A stretch of 64,000 nucleotides of DNA, taken from Gp13-AA77 sp035946575. Lineage in GTDB: Bacteria > Acidobacteriota > Terriglobia > UBA7540. Of this stretch, positions 26,834 through 35,418 are shown in pieces. Below the pieces are notes generated by a model that did no database searches, was not told the origin of the DNA, and was given only the letters and a program-made list of their open reading frames with translations. Every line of letters begins with the position of its first letter. The stretch's first letter is position 1. The position numbers were made by a program, and so were the translations under genes. The stretch covers positions 139,389-203,388 of the forward strand of contig DASYZG010000024.1 of NCBI GenBank assembly GCA_035946575.1, in the 5' to 3' direction.

Positions 26834-28018
26834 CTACTGCGTTTTCGGAATCCTGCCTTTCAAGTCCTCGCGGCGAAACGGATCCGGTGCGCTGATCAAT
26901 TCGCGCGCTGCGTCCACCTGGCCCCAGACGTTCCAAAGGAGCACGCCGCGCACGCGTCCGTCGCGCACATAGTACACCACGCCTTCGCGGTGCGGCTCCT
27001 TCCAGTCGGCCACCGTCTCGAGCCGCGAGTCCAGTTCGCCGACGGCTTCGTATCCGAGATCAAACAGGTCCGAATAGAAGAAGGGCAGGTGATGATAGGC
27101 GCTTCCCTTCCCGGCCATGGACCTGCCCGCAGCCGCGCCCATGGTGTTGGCGTTGTCCTCGTGCTCAACCCGCAGTCGCGTCTGGAGGGCGGGATTGAAA
27201 AAGTTCGCCACGTCACCGGCCGCGTAGACGTCGGGATGGCTCGTGCGCAGAGACTCGTCAACCACGATGCCGTTTTGAACGGCGAGCCCGGCGGATTGGG
27301 CAAGCTCCACGTTCGGAGTGACGCCGATGCCGGCAACCACGCCATCCACCGGAAATTCGCCATGGCTCTCGGTCTTTACAATGGCCCCTTGCGCCTTCGC
27401 TTCCAGACCCACCACCGTGCTGCCGGCAACCACGTTCACGCCCTTCTGACGGTAATAGCCGCTGAGAAAGCGCGCCAGGTCGCCGGGATACATGCGGGAG
27501 CCGATGGCTTCCTCCGGAAACAGCATAATCACCTCTTTGCCGTTCATCGCCAGCGCCGCCGCCACCTCCCAGCCGATGAATCCGCCGCCAATCACCGCAA
27601 ACCTGCGGCCCTGCTCGCTGAGCGCGCGCAATCGCCGGTAGTCGCCGAGCGTCCGGTAATAGATGATCGAGCCGCCATCGAAGGGAAGACGTCGAGGCGT
27701 GGCGCCGGTGGCAATGAGGAGCTTGTCGAAACCGTAAGTTTCGCCTTGATCGTCCGTCACGACCTTTCTTTTCAGATCCAATGCTCGCGCCGTCCGCCCC
27801 AGATGAAGAGCGGCGTTATGCTTCTCCGTCCCTCGCCAGACACTGTCCGGGGAATCGCCCTTCCACAGGCCCTTCGAGAGAGGCGGCCGATTATAAGGTC
27901 GATCCGGCTCGGCGCCGACCACTCCGATCGAGCCGGACCCGTCGGCCTCCCGGATTCCACCCACGGCCGCGTCTGCCGCCATCCCACCGCCAACGATCAA
28001 GTACTTGTAGTCCGGCAT
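26834..28018 (-). CDS. FAD-dependent NAD(P)H reductase (AIF/ferredoxin-reductase type)
   Basis: A 394-residue flavoprotein of the pyridine-nucleotide disulfide oxidoreductase fold without the redox disulfide. The FAD Rossmann motif is Y-L-I-V-G-G-G-M-A-A-D-A-A near residues 6-18. The NAD motif is F-A-V-I-G-G-G-F-I-G-W-E-V near 151-163. The second FAD motif, P-D-V-Y-A-A-G-D-V-A-N-F, is near residue 262. The C-terminal domain resembles that of AIF and rubredoxin/ferredoxin reductases, with F-F-Y-S-D-L-F-D-L-G-Y. It probably passes electrons from NAD(P)H to a small carrier, but no carrier gene is adjacent. AAGGAGG precedes ATG 28018. Confidence 0.85.
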   Translation of the reverse strand: MPDYKYLIVGGGMAADAAVGGIREADGSGSIGVVGAEPDRPYNRPPLSKGLWKGDSPDSVWRGTEKHNAALHLGRTARALDLKRKVVTDDQGETYGFDKLLIATGATPRRLPFDGGSIIYYRTLGDYRRLRALSEQGRRFAVIGGGFIGWEVAAALAMNGKEVIMLFPEEAIGSRMYPGDLARFLSGYYRQKGVNVVAGSTVVGLEAKAQGAIVKTESHGEFPVDGVVAGIGVTPNVELAQSAGLAVQNGIVVDESLRTSHPDVYAAGDVANFFNPALQTRLRVEHEDNANTMGAAAGRSMAGKGSAYHHLPFFYSDLFDLGYEAVGELDSRLETVADWKEPHREGVVYYVRDGRVRGVLLWNVWGQVDAARELISAPDPFRREDLKGRIPKTQ

Positions 28019-28235
28019 TCTGCCTCCTTCGCCACTAACACAGCTCCATCAAGCATACACGTATCTGATTTCCCCGGATTGCCACGCCAAGTCATCCAAA
28101 ATCGGGGGACGGCAATGGACGGATTCCGCTTGTGCGCGAGTGACGATGTCGCCAATGACAGTCAATCGAACAGGCCACCTGGTGTGTTCCCGCATCTACC
28201 ATGACTGGTGCCACCGGCATATTGAGGAGGATCTG

Positions 28236-30986
28236 ATGAAGAGAAGTACACCCGGCTCGCTCGACCCCAATCGCGTTCGGGCGGCTCGGAGGGCGACTCG
28301 TCGCGGCCGCGGACTTGCCGGACTGACATGCGCCCTGACACTGATCGCAACCCTGGGCGCGGCGGGTGCCAATCCGCCCGCCAGGCCGGCCGGCGACGAG
28401 AGCGCAAACGTGCTGCGCGCGACCCTCGAGAACGGTTTGCGCGTTGTGATCGTACCCAACCGCCTCGCGCCGGTGGTGACCACGATGGTGGATTACCTCG
28501 CCGGCTCGAACGAGTCGCCCGCGGGATTCCCGGGCACCGCGCACGCGCAGGAGCACATGATGTTTCGCGGCAGTCCGGGGCTTGACGCCGACCAGTTGGC
28601 TGAGATCGCCGCCGCTATGGGCGGCTCCTTCAACGCCGACACGCAACAGACCGTGACCCAGTACTTCTACACGATTCCTTCCGAAGATCTCGACGTGGCC
28701 CTGCGCATCGAAGCCAATCGCATGCGCGGCGTCGACGATGGCCAGCAGCAGTGGGATCACGAACGCGGTGCCATTGAGCAGGAAGTGGCGCGCGATTATT
28801 CCAACCCGGTGTTTGTCTTCTACACCAAGCTCCTTGCCGCCATGTACAAGGGCACGCCGCTCGCCGATCCGGGGCTCGGCACCCGGCCCACCTTCGACAA
28901 GACCACCGCCGCGATGCTCAAGAAGTTCTACGACGAGTGGTACGCGCCCAACGACGCCATCCTGATCATCGTGGGCGACGTGGGCCCGCAAGCGGCGCTC
29001 GCGCAGGTGAAGAGTTTCTTCGGAGGTATTCCTTCCAAGAAGCTGCCCGCGCGCCCCGAGATTAACTTCGGGCCCGTCGAGTCGCAGACGATGAATCTCG
29101 ACACCGACCTGCCTTACGGTCTCGCCCTGATTTCCTTCCGGATGCCCGGCACGTCGAGCGCGGATTACGCCGCCGCCCAGGTCCTGGGCGATGTGCTCGG
29201 CAGCCAGCGCGGTACACTTTACGAGCTGGTTCCCCAAGGCAAAGCGCTCTTTGCCGGCTTTGAGATTCAATCCCTACCGCAGGCAGGCATCGGATTCGCG
29301 CTGGGGGCCTACCCCAAGGGCGCCGATGCGAACGCACTCGCGGGCGAGATGCGGACCATCCTCGAAGCCGACCTTAAGAACGGCTTCCCCGCGGACCTTG
29401 TTGAGGCCGCCAAGCTGCATGAGCTGACCGGCGCCGAGTTGCAGAAGAACTCGGTGCAAGGACTGGCGAATGCCTGGTCGAGCGCCGTGGCTGTGGAAGG
29501 CAGGCAATCTCCCGACGACGACGTGAAGGCCATCCAGCAGGTGACCGTGGCTGACGTGAACCGCGTGGCGCGCCAGTATCTCGCCATGCCCAAGGCCATC
29601 ACCGCAATCCTCACCCCGCAGCCTTCGGGCAAGCCGGTCTCGCACAGCAGCTTCGGCGGCCAGGAATCCTTTACTCCCAAAGAAGCGAAGCAGGTCGCCC
29701 TGCCCGCCTGGGCGGAGCAGGCTTTGCATCGCCTGGCGGTGCCGAAGGCCACCACCAACCCCGCCGAAATGACGCTCTCGAACGGCATCAAGCTCATCGT
29801 TCAGCCCGAAGACGTCAGTGACACGGTGGCCCTTTACGGCCGAATCAAGAGCCGGTCGGAGATCGAGACGCCCCAAGGCCAGGACGGCGTGGACGACGTG
29901 CTCGGCCAGCTTTTCTCTTACGGCACCACCACGCTCGATCGCATCGCCTATCAGAAGGCCCTCGATGACATTGGCGCCGACGAGAACGCCGGCACCGGCT
30001 TCTCGGTGCAATCGCTCGCCAGCCATTTCGATCGCGCTGTCCAGTTGCTGGCCGACAACGAGCTTCACCCGGCCCTGCCGCAGAAGGCGTTCGACATTAC
30101 CAAGCCGCAGCTGGCTTCTTATGCCGCCGGGGAGCTGCAGAGCCCCGATCATCTGGCGTCCCGGGCGCTGCACGCCGATCTCTTTCCCAAAGACGATCCC
30201 ACGTTGCGGGAAGCCACGCCCAAAACCATCTCGTCGCTCACTCTCGACGACGTCAAGAGCTTTTACGCCCGGGTCTTTCGGCCCGACCTGACCACCATCG
30301 TGGTGATGGGCAAGGTGACGCCCGAGCAGGCCAAAGCGACGGTTGAGAAATACTTCGGGTCGTGGCAGGCGGCGGGTCCCCAGCCGGCCACGGATCTTCC
30401 CGCCGTGCCCGCCAACAAACCGCTCGAGACCCAGGTGCCGGACTCGAGCAGGGTACAGGACACCGTCACGCTCGCCGAAACCCTCGGCATCACGCGCTTC
30501 AGCCCCGATTACTACGCGCTGGACCTCGGGAACCGGGCGCTCGGCGGCGCTTTCTATGCCAGCCGCTTCTCGAAGGACCTGCGCGAGAATGCGGGGCTGG
30601 TCTACACGGTAGGATCGTCGCTGCAGGCGGGCAAAACGCGGGCGATCTATACCGTGAGCTACGGCTGCGATCCACCCAACGTCTCGAAGGCGCGCGCCAT
30701 TATCATCCGCGATCTGAAAACGATGCAGACATCGCCGCTCAACCCGGGCGAACTCCAGAGCGCCAAGGCGCTCGTGCTGCGGCGCATTCCGCTCGGTGAA
30801 GCGAGCTTCGGAAGCATCGCCGCCGGATGGCTCGGACGCTCGGCCATCGGACTGCCGCTCAACGAGCCCTTTGTCGCCGCGCAACGGTATCTTGACCTGA
30901 CCGGCCCGCAGATCCAGGCCGCGTTCGCCAGGTGGCTGCGTCCGGACGATCTGGTCGAGGTGACGCAGGGTCCCGCACCCAAGTAG
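28236..30986 (+). CDS. Periplasmic M16-family zinc metallopeptidase (tandem domains)
   Basis: A 916-residue insulinase/pitrilysin-type protease with two M16 halves. A signal sequence (A-L-T-L-I-A-T-L-G-A-A-G-A) comes first. The active half contains the inverted zinc motif H-A-Q-E-H near residue 108 and the third ligand region E-R-G-A-I-E-Q-E-V about 75 residues later. The second half starts near residue 490 (E-M-T-L-S-N-G-I-K-L-I-V) and lacks H-x-x-E-H, as is normal for the inactive partner domain. Such proteases degrade peptides in the periplasm. ATG 28236 has GAGGAGG five bases upstream. The frame stays open further upstream without another good site. Confidence 0.9.
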   Translation: MKRSTPGSLDPNRVRAARRATRRGRGLAGLTCALTLIATLGAAGANPPARPAGDESANVLRATLENGLRVVIVPNRLAPVVTTMVDYLAGSNESPAGFPGTAHAQEHMMFRGSPGLDADQLAEIAAAMGGSFNADTQQTVTQYFYTIPSEDLDVALRIEANRMRGVDDGQQQWDHERGAIEQEVARDYSNPVFVFYTKLLAAMYKGTPLADPGLGTRPTFDKTTAAMLKKFYDEWYAPNDAILIIVGDVGPQAALAQVKSFFGGIPSKKLPARPEINFGPVESQTMNLDTDLPYGLALISFRMPGTSSADYAAAQVLGDVLGSQRGTLYELVPQGKALFAGFEIQSLPQAGIGFALGAYPKGADANALAGEMRTILEADLKNGFPADLVEAAKLHELTGAELQKNSVQGLANAWSSAVAVEGRQSPDDDVKAIQQVTVADVNRVARQYLAMPKAITAILTPQPSGKPVSHSSFGGQESFTPKEAKQVALPAWAEQALHRLAVPKATTNPAEMTLSNGIKLIVQPEDVSDTVALYGRIKSRSEIETPQGQDGVDDVLGQLFSYGTTTLDRIAYQKALDDIGADENAGTGFSVQSLASHFDRAVQLLADNELHPALPQKAFDITKPQLASYAAGELQSPDHLASRALHADLFPKDDPTLREATPKTISSLTLDDVKSFYARVFRPDLTTIVVMGKVTPEQAKATVEKYFGSWQAAGPQPATDLPAVPANKPLETQVPDSSRVQDTVTLAETLGITRFSPDYYALDLGNRALGGAFYASRFSKDLRENAGLVYTVGSSLQAGKTRAIYTVSYGCDPPNVSKARAIIIRDLKTMQTSPLNPGELQSAKALVLRRIPLGEASFGSIAAGWLGRSAIGLPLNEPFVAAQRYLDLTGPQIQAAFARWLRPDDLVEVTQGPAPK

Positions 30987-31337
30987 GGTCGGCCCTTCTG
31001 GCCGCCCGGAGAATTGTGCCATTTGGAGCGCCGTCATCCTGCCGCTTCCCGCGCGGCAGCGCCGCGCGCCGCCTCGTCATTCCGGGCGAAGCGAGGAATC
31101 CGCCTTTTCCCCCGCCCACCGCAGAAGCCGGTTGCGGAAAAGCACCGGCCCTCGGAATAAACGGCATATTGCATTTCACTCAGGATGACGGCGTATTGCA
31201 TTCCAGAAGATCAGGTGGTAGCTTATCGGCCCAAGGGTGGGGGAAGGAACTTCCGTCCACAAAGGTCTCGGCCCGATTCTATCGAGCGTCGCGGCTGCTT
31301 GCGTGCCTGCGGTCCAACCTGTCGGTGAGGAGGAACC
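30987..31337. other. Intergenic region before the GloVer gene
   Basis: A 351-bp GC-rich spacer. Phrases such as GTCATTCCGGGCGAAGCGAGGAATC-type sequence and TCAGGATGACGG are of the kind found scattered between genes in many environmental genomes. No gene or clear promoter was seen. Confidence 0.5.
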
Positions 31338-32818
31338 ATGAATGCCAGCTTGTCCCGGCCAGACTCCGTTAACAGGAAACCGCTGGGGTGGAGAGCGCTG
31401 GTCGCAGCTCTGACCTTTTGTGCGGTCGCGCCGATTGCCTCGCGCGCGCAGACTCTCACCACCCTGTACAGCTTCGCGAGCTCGGACGGACGATACGTAG
31501 AGGCGGACCTCGTCCAAGCCACTGATGGAAACCTTTACGGGACGGTGGCCAAGGGCGGACCTCATGGCTGGGGGACGGTTTTCAAAATGACTCCGGCGGG
31601 CACGCTCACCACCCTGCACGACTTCGACCAGACCGACGGCGGCTACGTCACGGGGACCCTGATCCAGGGCACTGACGGGAACTTCTATGGAACTACGATC
31701 GAAGGCGGGACCACCGATTACGGGACCGTGTACAAAATCACGCCCGGTGGCACCCTAACGACCCTTTACAACTTTTGTTCTCAAAGCCGCTGCGCTGACG
31801 GCAAATACCCGTCCGCGGGGCTGGTCCAGGCCGCTAATGGGAACTTGTACGGGACTACCGAAGAGGGCGGGACCATCGGTGCCGGGACGGTGTTTAAAAT
31901 TACGCCCGGTGGCTCGTTAACGACCCTTTACAACTTTTGCTCCCAAAGCGGCTGTACGGACGGAGCCAACCCCCACGGCGCATTGATCCAGGCCAGGGAT
32001 GGGAACTTCTACGGGACGACCTCCGGAGAGGACAACGGATACGGCACGGTGTTCAAGATGACGTCCGGCGGCACGCTGACGACCCTTTACAGCTTTTGCT
32101 CCCAGAGCGGCTGCACCGACGGCGAACACCCGTTCCCGGGGCTGATCCAGGCGAGCGATGGGAACCTGTACGGGACGACGAAGGAGGGCGGGACCGGTGG
32201 CGGGGGAACAGTGTTCAAGATCACATTGAGTGGCGCCCTAACCACCCTTTACAGTTTTTGCGCCCAGAGCGGGTGCACCGACGGCGAGTTCCCCGAAGGG
32301 GCGCTGGTGCAAGGTACGGATGGGAAGCTCTACGGAACTACCTACCAGGGCGGCACCGCCACGGCGCGAACTGCCCCGCCGGCTGTGGCGTGATTTTCTC
32401 CGTCAGCACCCGCGGCGCCTATAACACGACGGTCAGCTTTGACTACACGAACGGCGGCTTCCCCATCTCAGGCCTGGTCCAGGACACCAACGGTACGTTC
32501 TACGGCGGGACGGTAGGCGGCGGAGACAGCTTCTGCTACCCCGGTTGCGGGACTATCTATAGCCTGGCAGTGGGCCTCGGCGCTTTTGTCGAAACCGAGC
32601 CGGCTTCCGGCAAGGTGGGTACGTCCGTCAAAATCCTGGGAACCAATCTGCAGTCCGCCACCGGCGTGACCTTCAACGGTACGGCGGCGACTTTTAAGAT
32701 TGTGTCAAGTTCCCTCATAACAGCCACCGTTCCAGCAGGCGCCACCACGGGTCCGGTCAAGGTGACCTTGCGAACCGGTACGCTCACCAGCAACTTGAGT
32801 TTTCAGGTCTTCCCGTAG
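31338..32818 (+). pseudogene. GloVer-repeat secreted protein with C-terminal IPT/TIG domain, frameshifted
   Basis: The protein starts with a signal peptide (V-A-P-I-A-S-R-A-Q) and then carries tandem repeats of about 40-50 residues. Each has L-Y-G-T-T-x-x-G-G-x-x-x-x-G-T-V-F-K-I/M-T and T-L-Y-S-F, the GloVer (TIGR03803) consensus. The frame ends at a TGA at 32391. The same repeat pattern continues without a gap in the frame one base back (A-N-C-P-A-G-C-G-V-I-F-S-V), running to 32818 and ending in an IPT/TIG-like Ig domain. The break lies at about 32350-32370 in a GC-rich run and behaves as a one-base loss. It could be a true mutation or an assembly error. ATG 31338 follows GAGGAGG. Function unknown, probably cell-surface. 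Confidence 0.8.
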
Positions 32819-32956
32819 GGGCGGGTCCTGCGCACGCCCGGGAAAGCGGGCACCCCGCCCGCTCGGAACACCCCCGCATCAGGGTAGCACTGGGCAGCGC
32901 CCCCCTCCTGCCCGCTCTCGCTGAATGGCGCGGGCCTTCCCGCGCGAGTCCACAAT

Positions 32957-32998
32957 CGCTCGTTGTGGCACCGTCTCCCGGCCCTGCCACAACGAGCG
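32957..32998. repeat. 14-bp perfect inverted repeat
   Basis: CGCTCGTTGTGGCA and its exact complement are separated by 14 bases. It lies between the GloVer stop (32818) and the receiver-domain gene (33117). As RNA it forms a strong hairpin; as DNA it could be an operator. No T-run follows. Confidence 0.6.
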
Positions 32999-33116
32999 GC
33001 AAAGCGAAATATCACTGCCAGCGGTGACGGCGGTCACAGACACCGCTACCCGCCTGGTCGATTCTGTTGAAGTTTCGCAAAAGGGGGGCGGCGCGATTCG
33101 CCGGACGGAGGTGCCC

Positions 33117-33566
33117 ATGAAGACCGTGCGCTCCGTGTTGTTGGTTCATAACGAACCTGATGCCTTCCGCGGGCTGGAAGAGACGCTGCGAGAGCAGCAG
33201 GTTCTAACTTTTCACGCGCATGACTGCGCCGAGGCGCGAGCCCTGCTGAAGGACAAGAGCAACGATAAGCATATCGACCTGGTTCTAACGGACGCGGTGC
33301 TGCCCGGCGGGACTTGGAGGGATGCTATCCGCCTCGTAGGGAGGATAGCGGCGGGGACGCCCGTCGTCGTGATGTCGAGGATCGAGAATATGCGTCTTTA
33401 CCTTGACACCCAGGACGGCGGTGCGGCCGATTTCATCGTGCCGCCGCTGACAGGTCGCGAACTTGGCTACGTCCTCAACCTGGCCGTGGATCGCGCCGCG
33501 CCTCCTCGAATCGTGGGCTCGCGCGCCCCGATCTGCCGGGAGAGCAGCGAATACCAATTTGCTTAG
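33117..33566 (+). CDS. Stand-alone, degenerate response-regulator receiver domain
   Basis: A 149-residue CheY-like fold with no output domain. The phosphoacceptor-type aspartate is present in L-V-L-T-D-A-V-L-P-G-G and the switch Ser is in V-V-V-M-S-R-I. Two key features are altered. The acidic pair after the first strand reads V-H-N-E-P-D instead of a D-D or E-D pair, and the K-P of the last loop is replaced by V-P-P-L-T-G, so the conserved lysine is missing. Phosphorylation-driven switching is therefore doubtful. GGAGG precedes ATG 33117. No histidine kinase gene is nearby. It may be a pseudo-receiver binding another partner. Confidence 0.8.
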   Translation: MKTVRSVLLVHNEPDAFRGLEETLREQQVLTFHAHDCAEARALLKDKSNDKHIDLVLTDAVLPGGTWRDAIRLVGRIAAGTPVVVMSRIENMRLYLDTQDGGAADFIVPPLTGRELGYVLNLAVDRAAPPRIVGSRAPICRESSEYQFA

Positions 33567-33677
33567 CCATTCCATGAAGAAGGGTCAACGTCTGACGCAG
33601 ACGCTGAGCACGCCGGGCATGGTGAGGCGCAAGCGCAATGCCGGTGCCATCGCACTGCGCGCTCCGGGCGGGTCGCG

Positions 33678-34085
33678 ATGCTGATTGGCTCGTGGGAGGA
33701 GGCGTATGCCCTCAACCGAGGAGGAGAGGTGGCCGATGCGGTTCGATGCTTCTCTTTCGGCTCCATTCGAATCGACGAGATCACCTACGACTGCGACGTG
33801 GTGATTGACGGCGGGAGTGTCCGCAAGCGCAAGAGGAGGGCCCCGAAGAAACTTCGGAATCAGTTCTGTCACCTGCCGCTTTCTACCAGGGAAGAAATAC
33901 CCTGGAAGTGCGAGCGGCTGGTGGTGGGCACGGGCGCTTATGGTCGGATGCCGGTAACGGAAGACGTGAGGCAGGAGGCCGGGCGCCGCAAGATCGAACT
34001 GCTCATTCTGCCGACGACAGAGGCCATCGAAGCACTCCGGCAAGCTACGAAACAGACGAACGCGATCCTGCATGTTTGCTGTTGA
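33678..34085 (+). CDS. AAMDC/Mth938-domain protein (DUF498)
   Basis: A 135-residue protein whose residues about 25-125 match the Mth938 fold. They run from I-R-I-D-E-I-T-Y-D-C-D-V-V-I through V-V-G-T-G-A-Y-G-R-M-P-V to I-E-L-L-I-L-P-T-T-E-A-I-E-A-L and a C-terminal T-N-A-I-L-H-V-C-C. The family includes human AAMDC and the complex I assembly factor NDUFAF3. The bacterial role is unknown. About the first 20 residues before F-S-F-G-S-I-R look unconserved, so the true start may be internal; GTG 33729 sits close to a GGAGGAG. Confidence 0.8.
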   Translation: MLIGSWEEAYALNRGGEVADAVRCFSFGSIRIDEITYDCDVVIDGGSVRKRKRRAPKKLRNQFCHLPLSTREEIPWKCERLVVGTGAYGRMPVTEDVRQEAGRRKIELLILPTTEAIEALRQATKQTNAILHVCC

Positions 34086-34520
34086 GGAAATCTTGACAGC
34101 CCGGCCGCGCACGCGCGTACCCGCTGATTTTTCGCCTCCACGGGCATTGACAAGGTCTGTGCCAGGCGACCGTCGGGCCGGTTTCATAAGGCAGGATCGC
34201 GCGGGGAAGGCCCCATCGCCAGCCACCCTGTCTGCGGCACCTCGCTACGAGTGCTTCTGTGCCGCGGCCACCCGGCTCAGGACTCCCAGTCCGCTCGTAT
34301 CCAACAGATAGGTCAAAGCGGCTTCTCAGGGGTTTCGTGCCGCAACTCAGGGGCACGCATCAACGGGTCTTCCGCCAGGCATCCGCAATCCCGTGCCTGC
34401 TGCTGCCCAGCCGACGCAGGGTGCACACCGGTATCCGTGCTCCAGGATGCGCACTAAACCCATGCGTCACAAATTCTCCTGCCTGCGGTCCCGGTGCAAA
34501 CGCGCTAAATCGCTGAATCC

Positions 34521-34597
34521 ATTGCGAAAATAAATTTTCTCAACTTTCTCACTTTTCTCAGTTTTCTCCATTGTCCCAATTTGGGGTGATAGGCTCG
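34521..34597 (+). repeat. 77-bp interspersed element, copy A
   Basis: This begins ATTGCGAAAATAAATTTTCT, runs through CT-rich TTTCTCA microrepeats, then CCATTGTCCC and GGGGTGATAGGCTCG. The same 77 bp, with four differences, occurs in the opposite orientation at 60650-60726. Weaker similarity extends about 17 bp further at the ATTGCG end, from GCTAA. It encodes nothing obvious. Confidence 0.85.
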
Positions 34598-34682
34598 GAT
34601 TGGGCTTTGGGGATCGGGGCCCAAGGGTCTGGGGCCTGCGCCTCGAAAGGGAGCCCGTGCGGAGGCGCCCGAAGCCGAGCGA

Positions 34683-35022
34683 ACCCGCTGGGGTTAAGAG
34701 CTGCAGAATGATAAAGATAAGCCAGAATCGGCCTCCGCCAAACCCATTGCGGTTATCTCGTCTCTTTTCAGCGCCTTACCTCGTCAAAAGGGCCTGTTTT
34801 TCGCCAAAGGATGGTTTCGCGAGCTTCTCCCTCTGGAAACTGAGGAGAGAGAGGGCTGCCAAAGCCGGCAAACCTGTTGCGGTTAAAGGCTGCAAAATGA
34901 GCAGGATAGACCGAAATCGATGGTGGCTAAAACCACTGCAGCTATCCTGCTTGTTTTCAGCGGCTTACTCTTCAAAAAACCGTGTTTTTTCGAACGAACG
35001 AATGGGATCTTCTCTCCTTCCG
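34683..35022 (+). repeat. Diverged tandem duplication, 189-bp period
   Basis: Copy one starts at 34683 and copy two at 34872. They share TTAA-GCTGCA-AATGA, AAACC, TTTTCAGCG-CTTAC and TTTTTCG blocks in the same order, at roughly two-thirds identity by eye. The period is exactly 63 codons, so the open frame 34600-35076 reads similar peptides in both copies (P-L-R/Q-L-S-x-L-F-S-A). That frame starts at TTG without a ribosome site, so I treat it as a repeat rather than a gene. Confidence 0.7.
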
Positions 35023-35418
35023 CAAGACCTGGCGGGACGGTGTTTCAGCAGGGTACCAGGGCGGGAGCGCAGCTGATGCCGGACGCAAATCATACCTACG
35101 AACCAAGCTGGTATGTGCCCTGTTTTCGATCAGGTGCCTGGAAAAGTCCGCCGAAGCCCCGGCGCGGCTTTTCGCCCGCTGGCTGGCTGGGGAACTCAGA
35201 GCTGTGACGGGGACGCGAACATCGAAAAGATGTGGTCGGGCCGAAGCTGGAATATCCTTTGTCTGTAGTGAATTCTTCCGCAAACCCCCGGGGTTCAGCC
35301 CGAGGTGGCCAGGCCTGTCATCTCCGCCTCGCTGGGAGGTACAGCAGGCAATGAGGGATCGGGATGGCATCCAATCCCCAGGAGGCGGGGAGCATCGCAA
35401 TGTGGAGGAAGCATCCTG

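Larger units (their letters stand above)
34086..35418. other. 1.3-kb non-coding region with repeats
   Basis: No credible gene was found between the AAMDC-type gene and the MscS gene. The stretch carries a 77-bp interspersed element (34521-34597) and a diverged tandem duplication (34683-35022). The first 400 bp show only short unsupported frames. Base composition changes along the stretch, with an AT-rich block at 34500-34590. Confidence 0.65.

Noticed and set aside
29274..31037. Minus-strand open frame of 587 codons across the M16 peptidase gene
   Set aside because: Antisense shadow; the plus strand has the H-x-x-E-H protease and a good ribosome site.
33585..34226. 213-codon minus-strand frame over the AAMDC-type gene
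   Set aside because: Shadow of the plus-strand Mth938-fold protein; no recognisable domain.
34600..35076. 158-codon plus-strand frame over the tandem duplication
   Set aside because: TTG start with no ribosome site, low-complexity basic product, and explained by repeat units whose period is a multiple of three. Kept as a repeat, not a gene.
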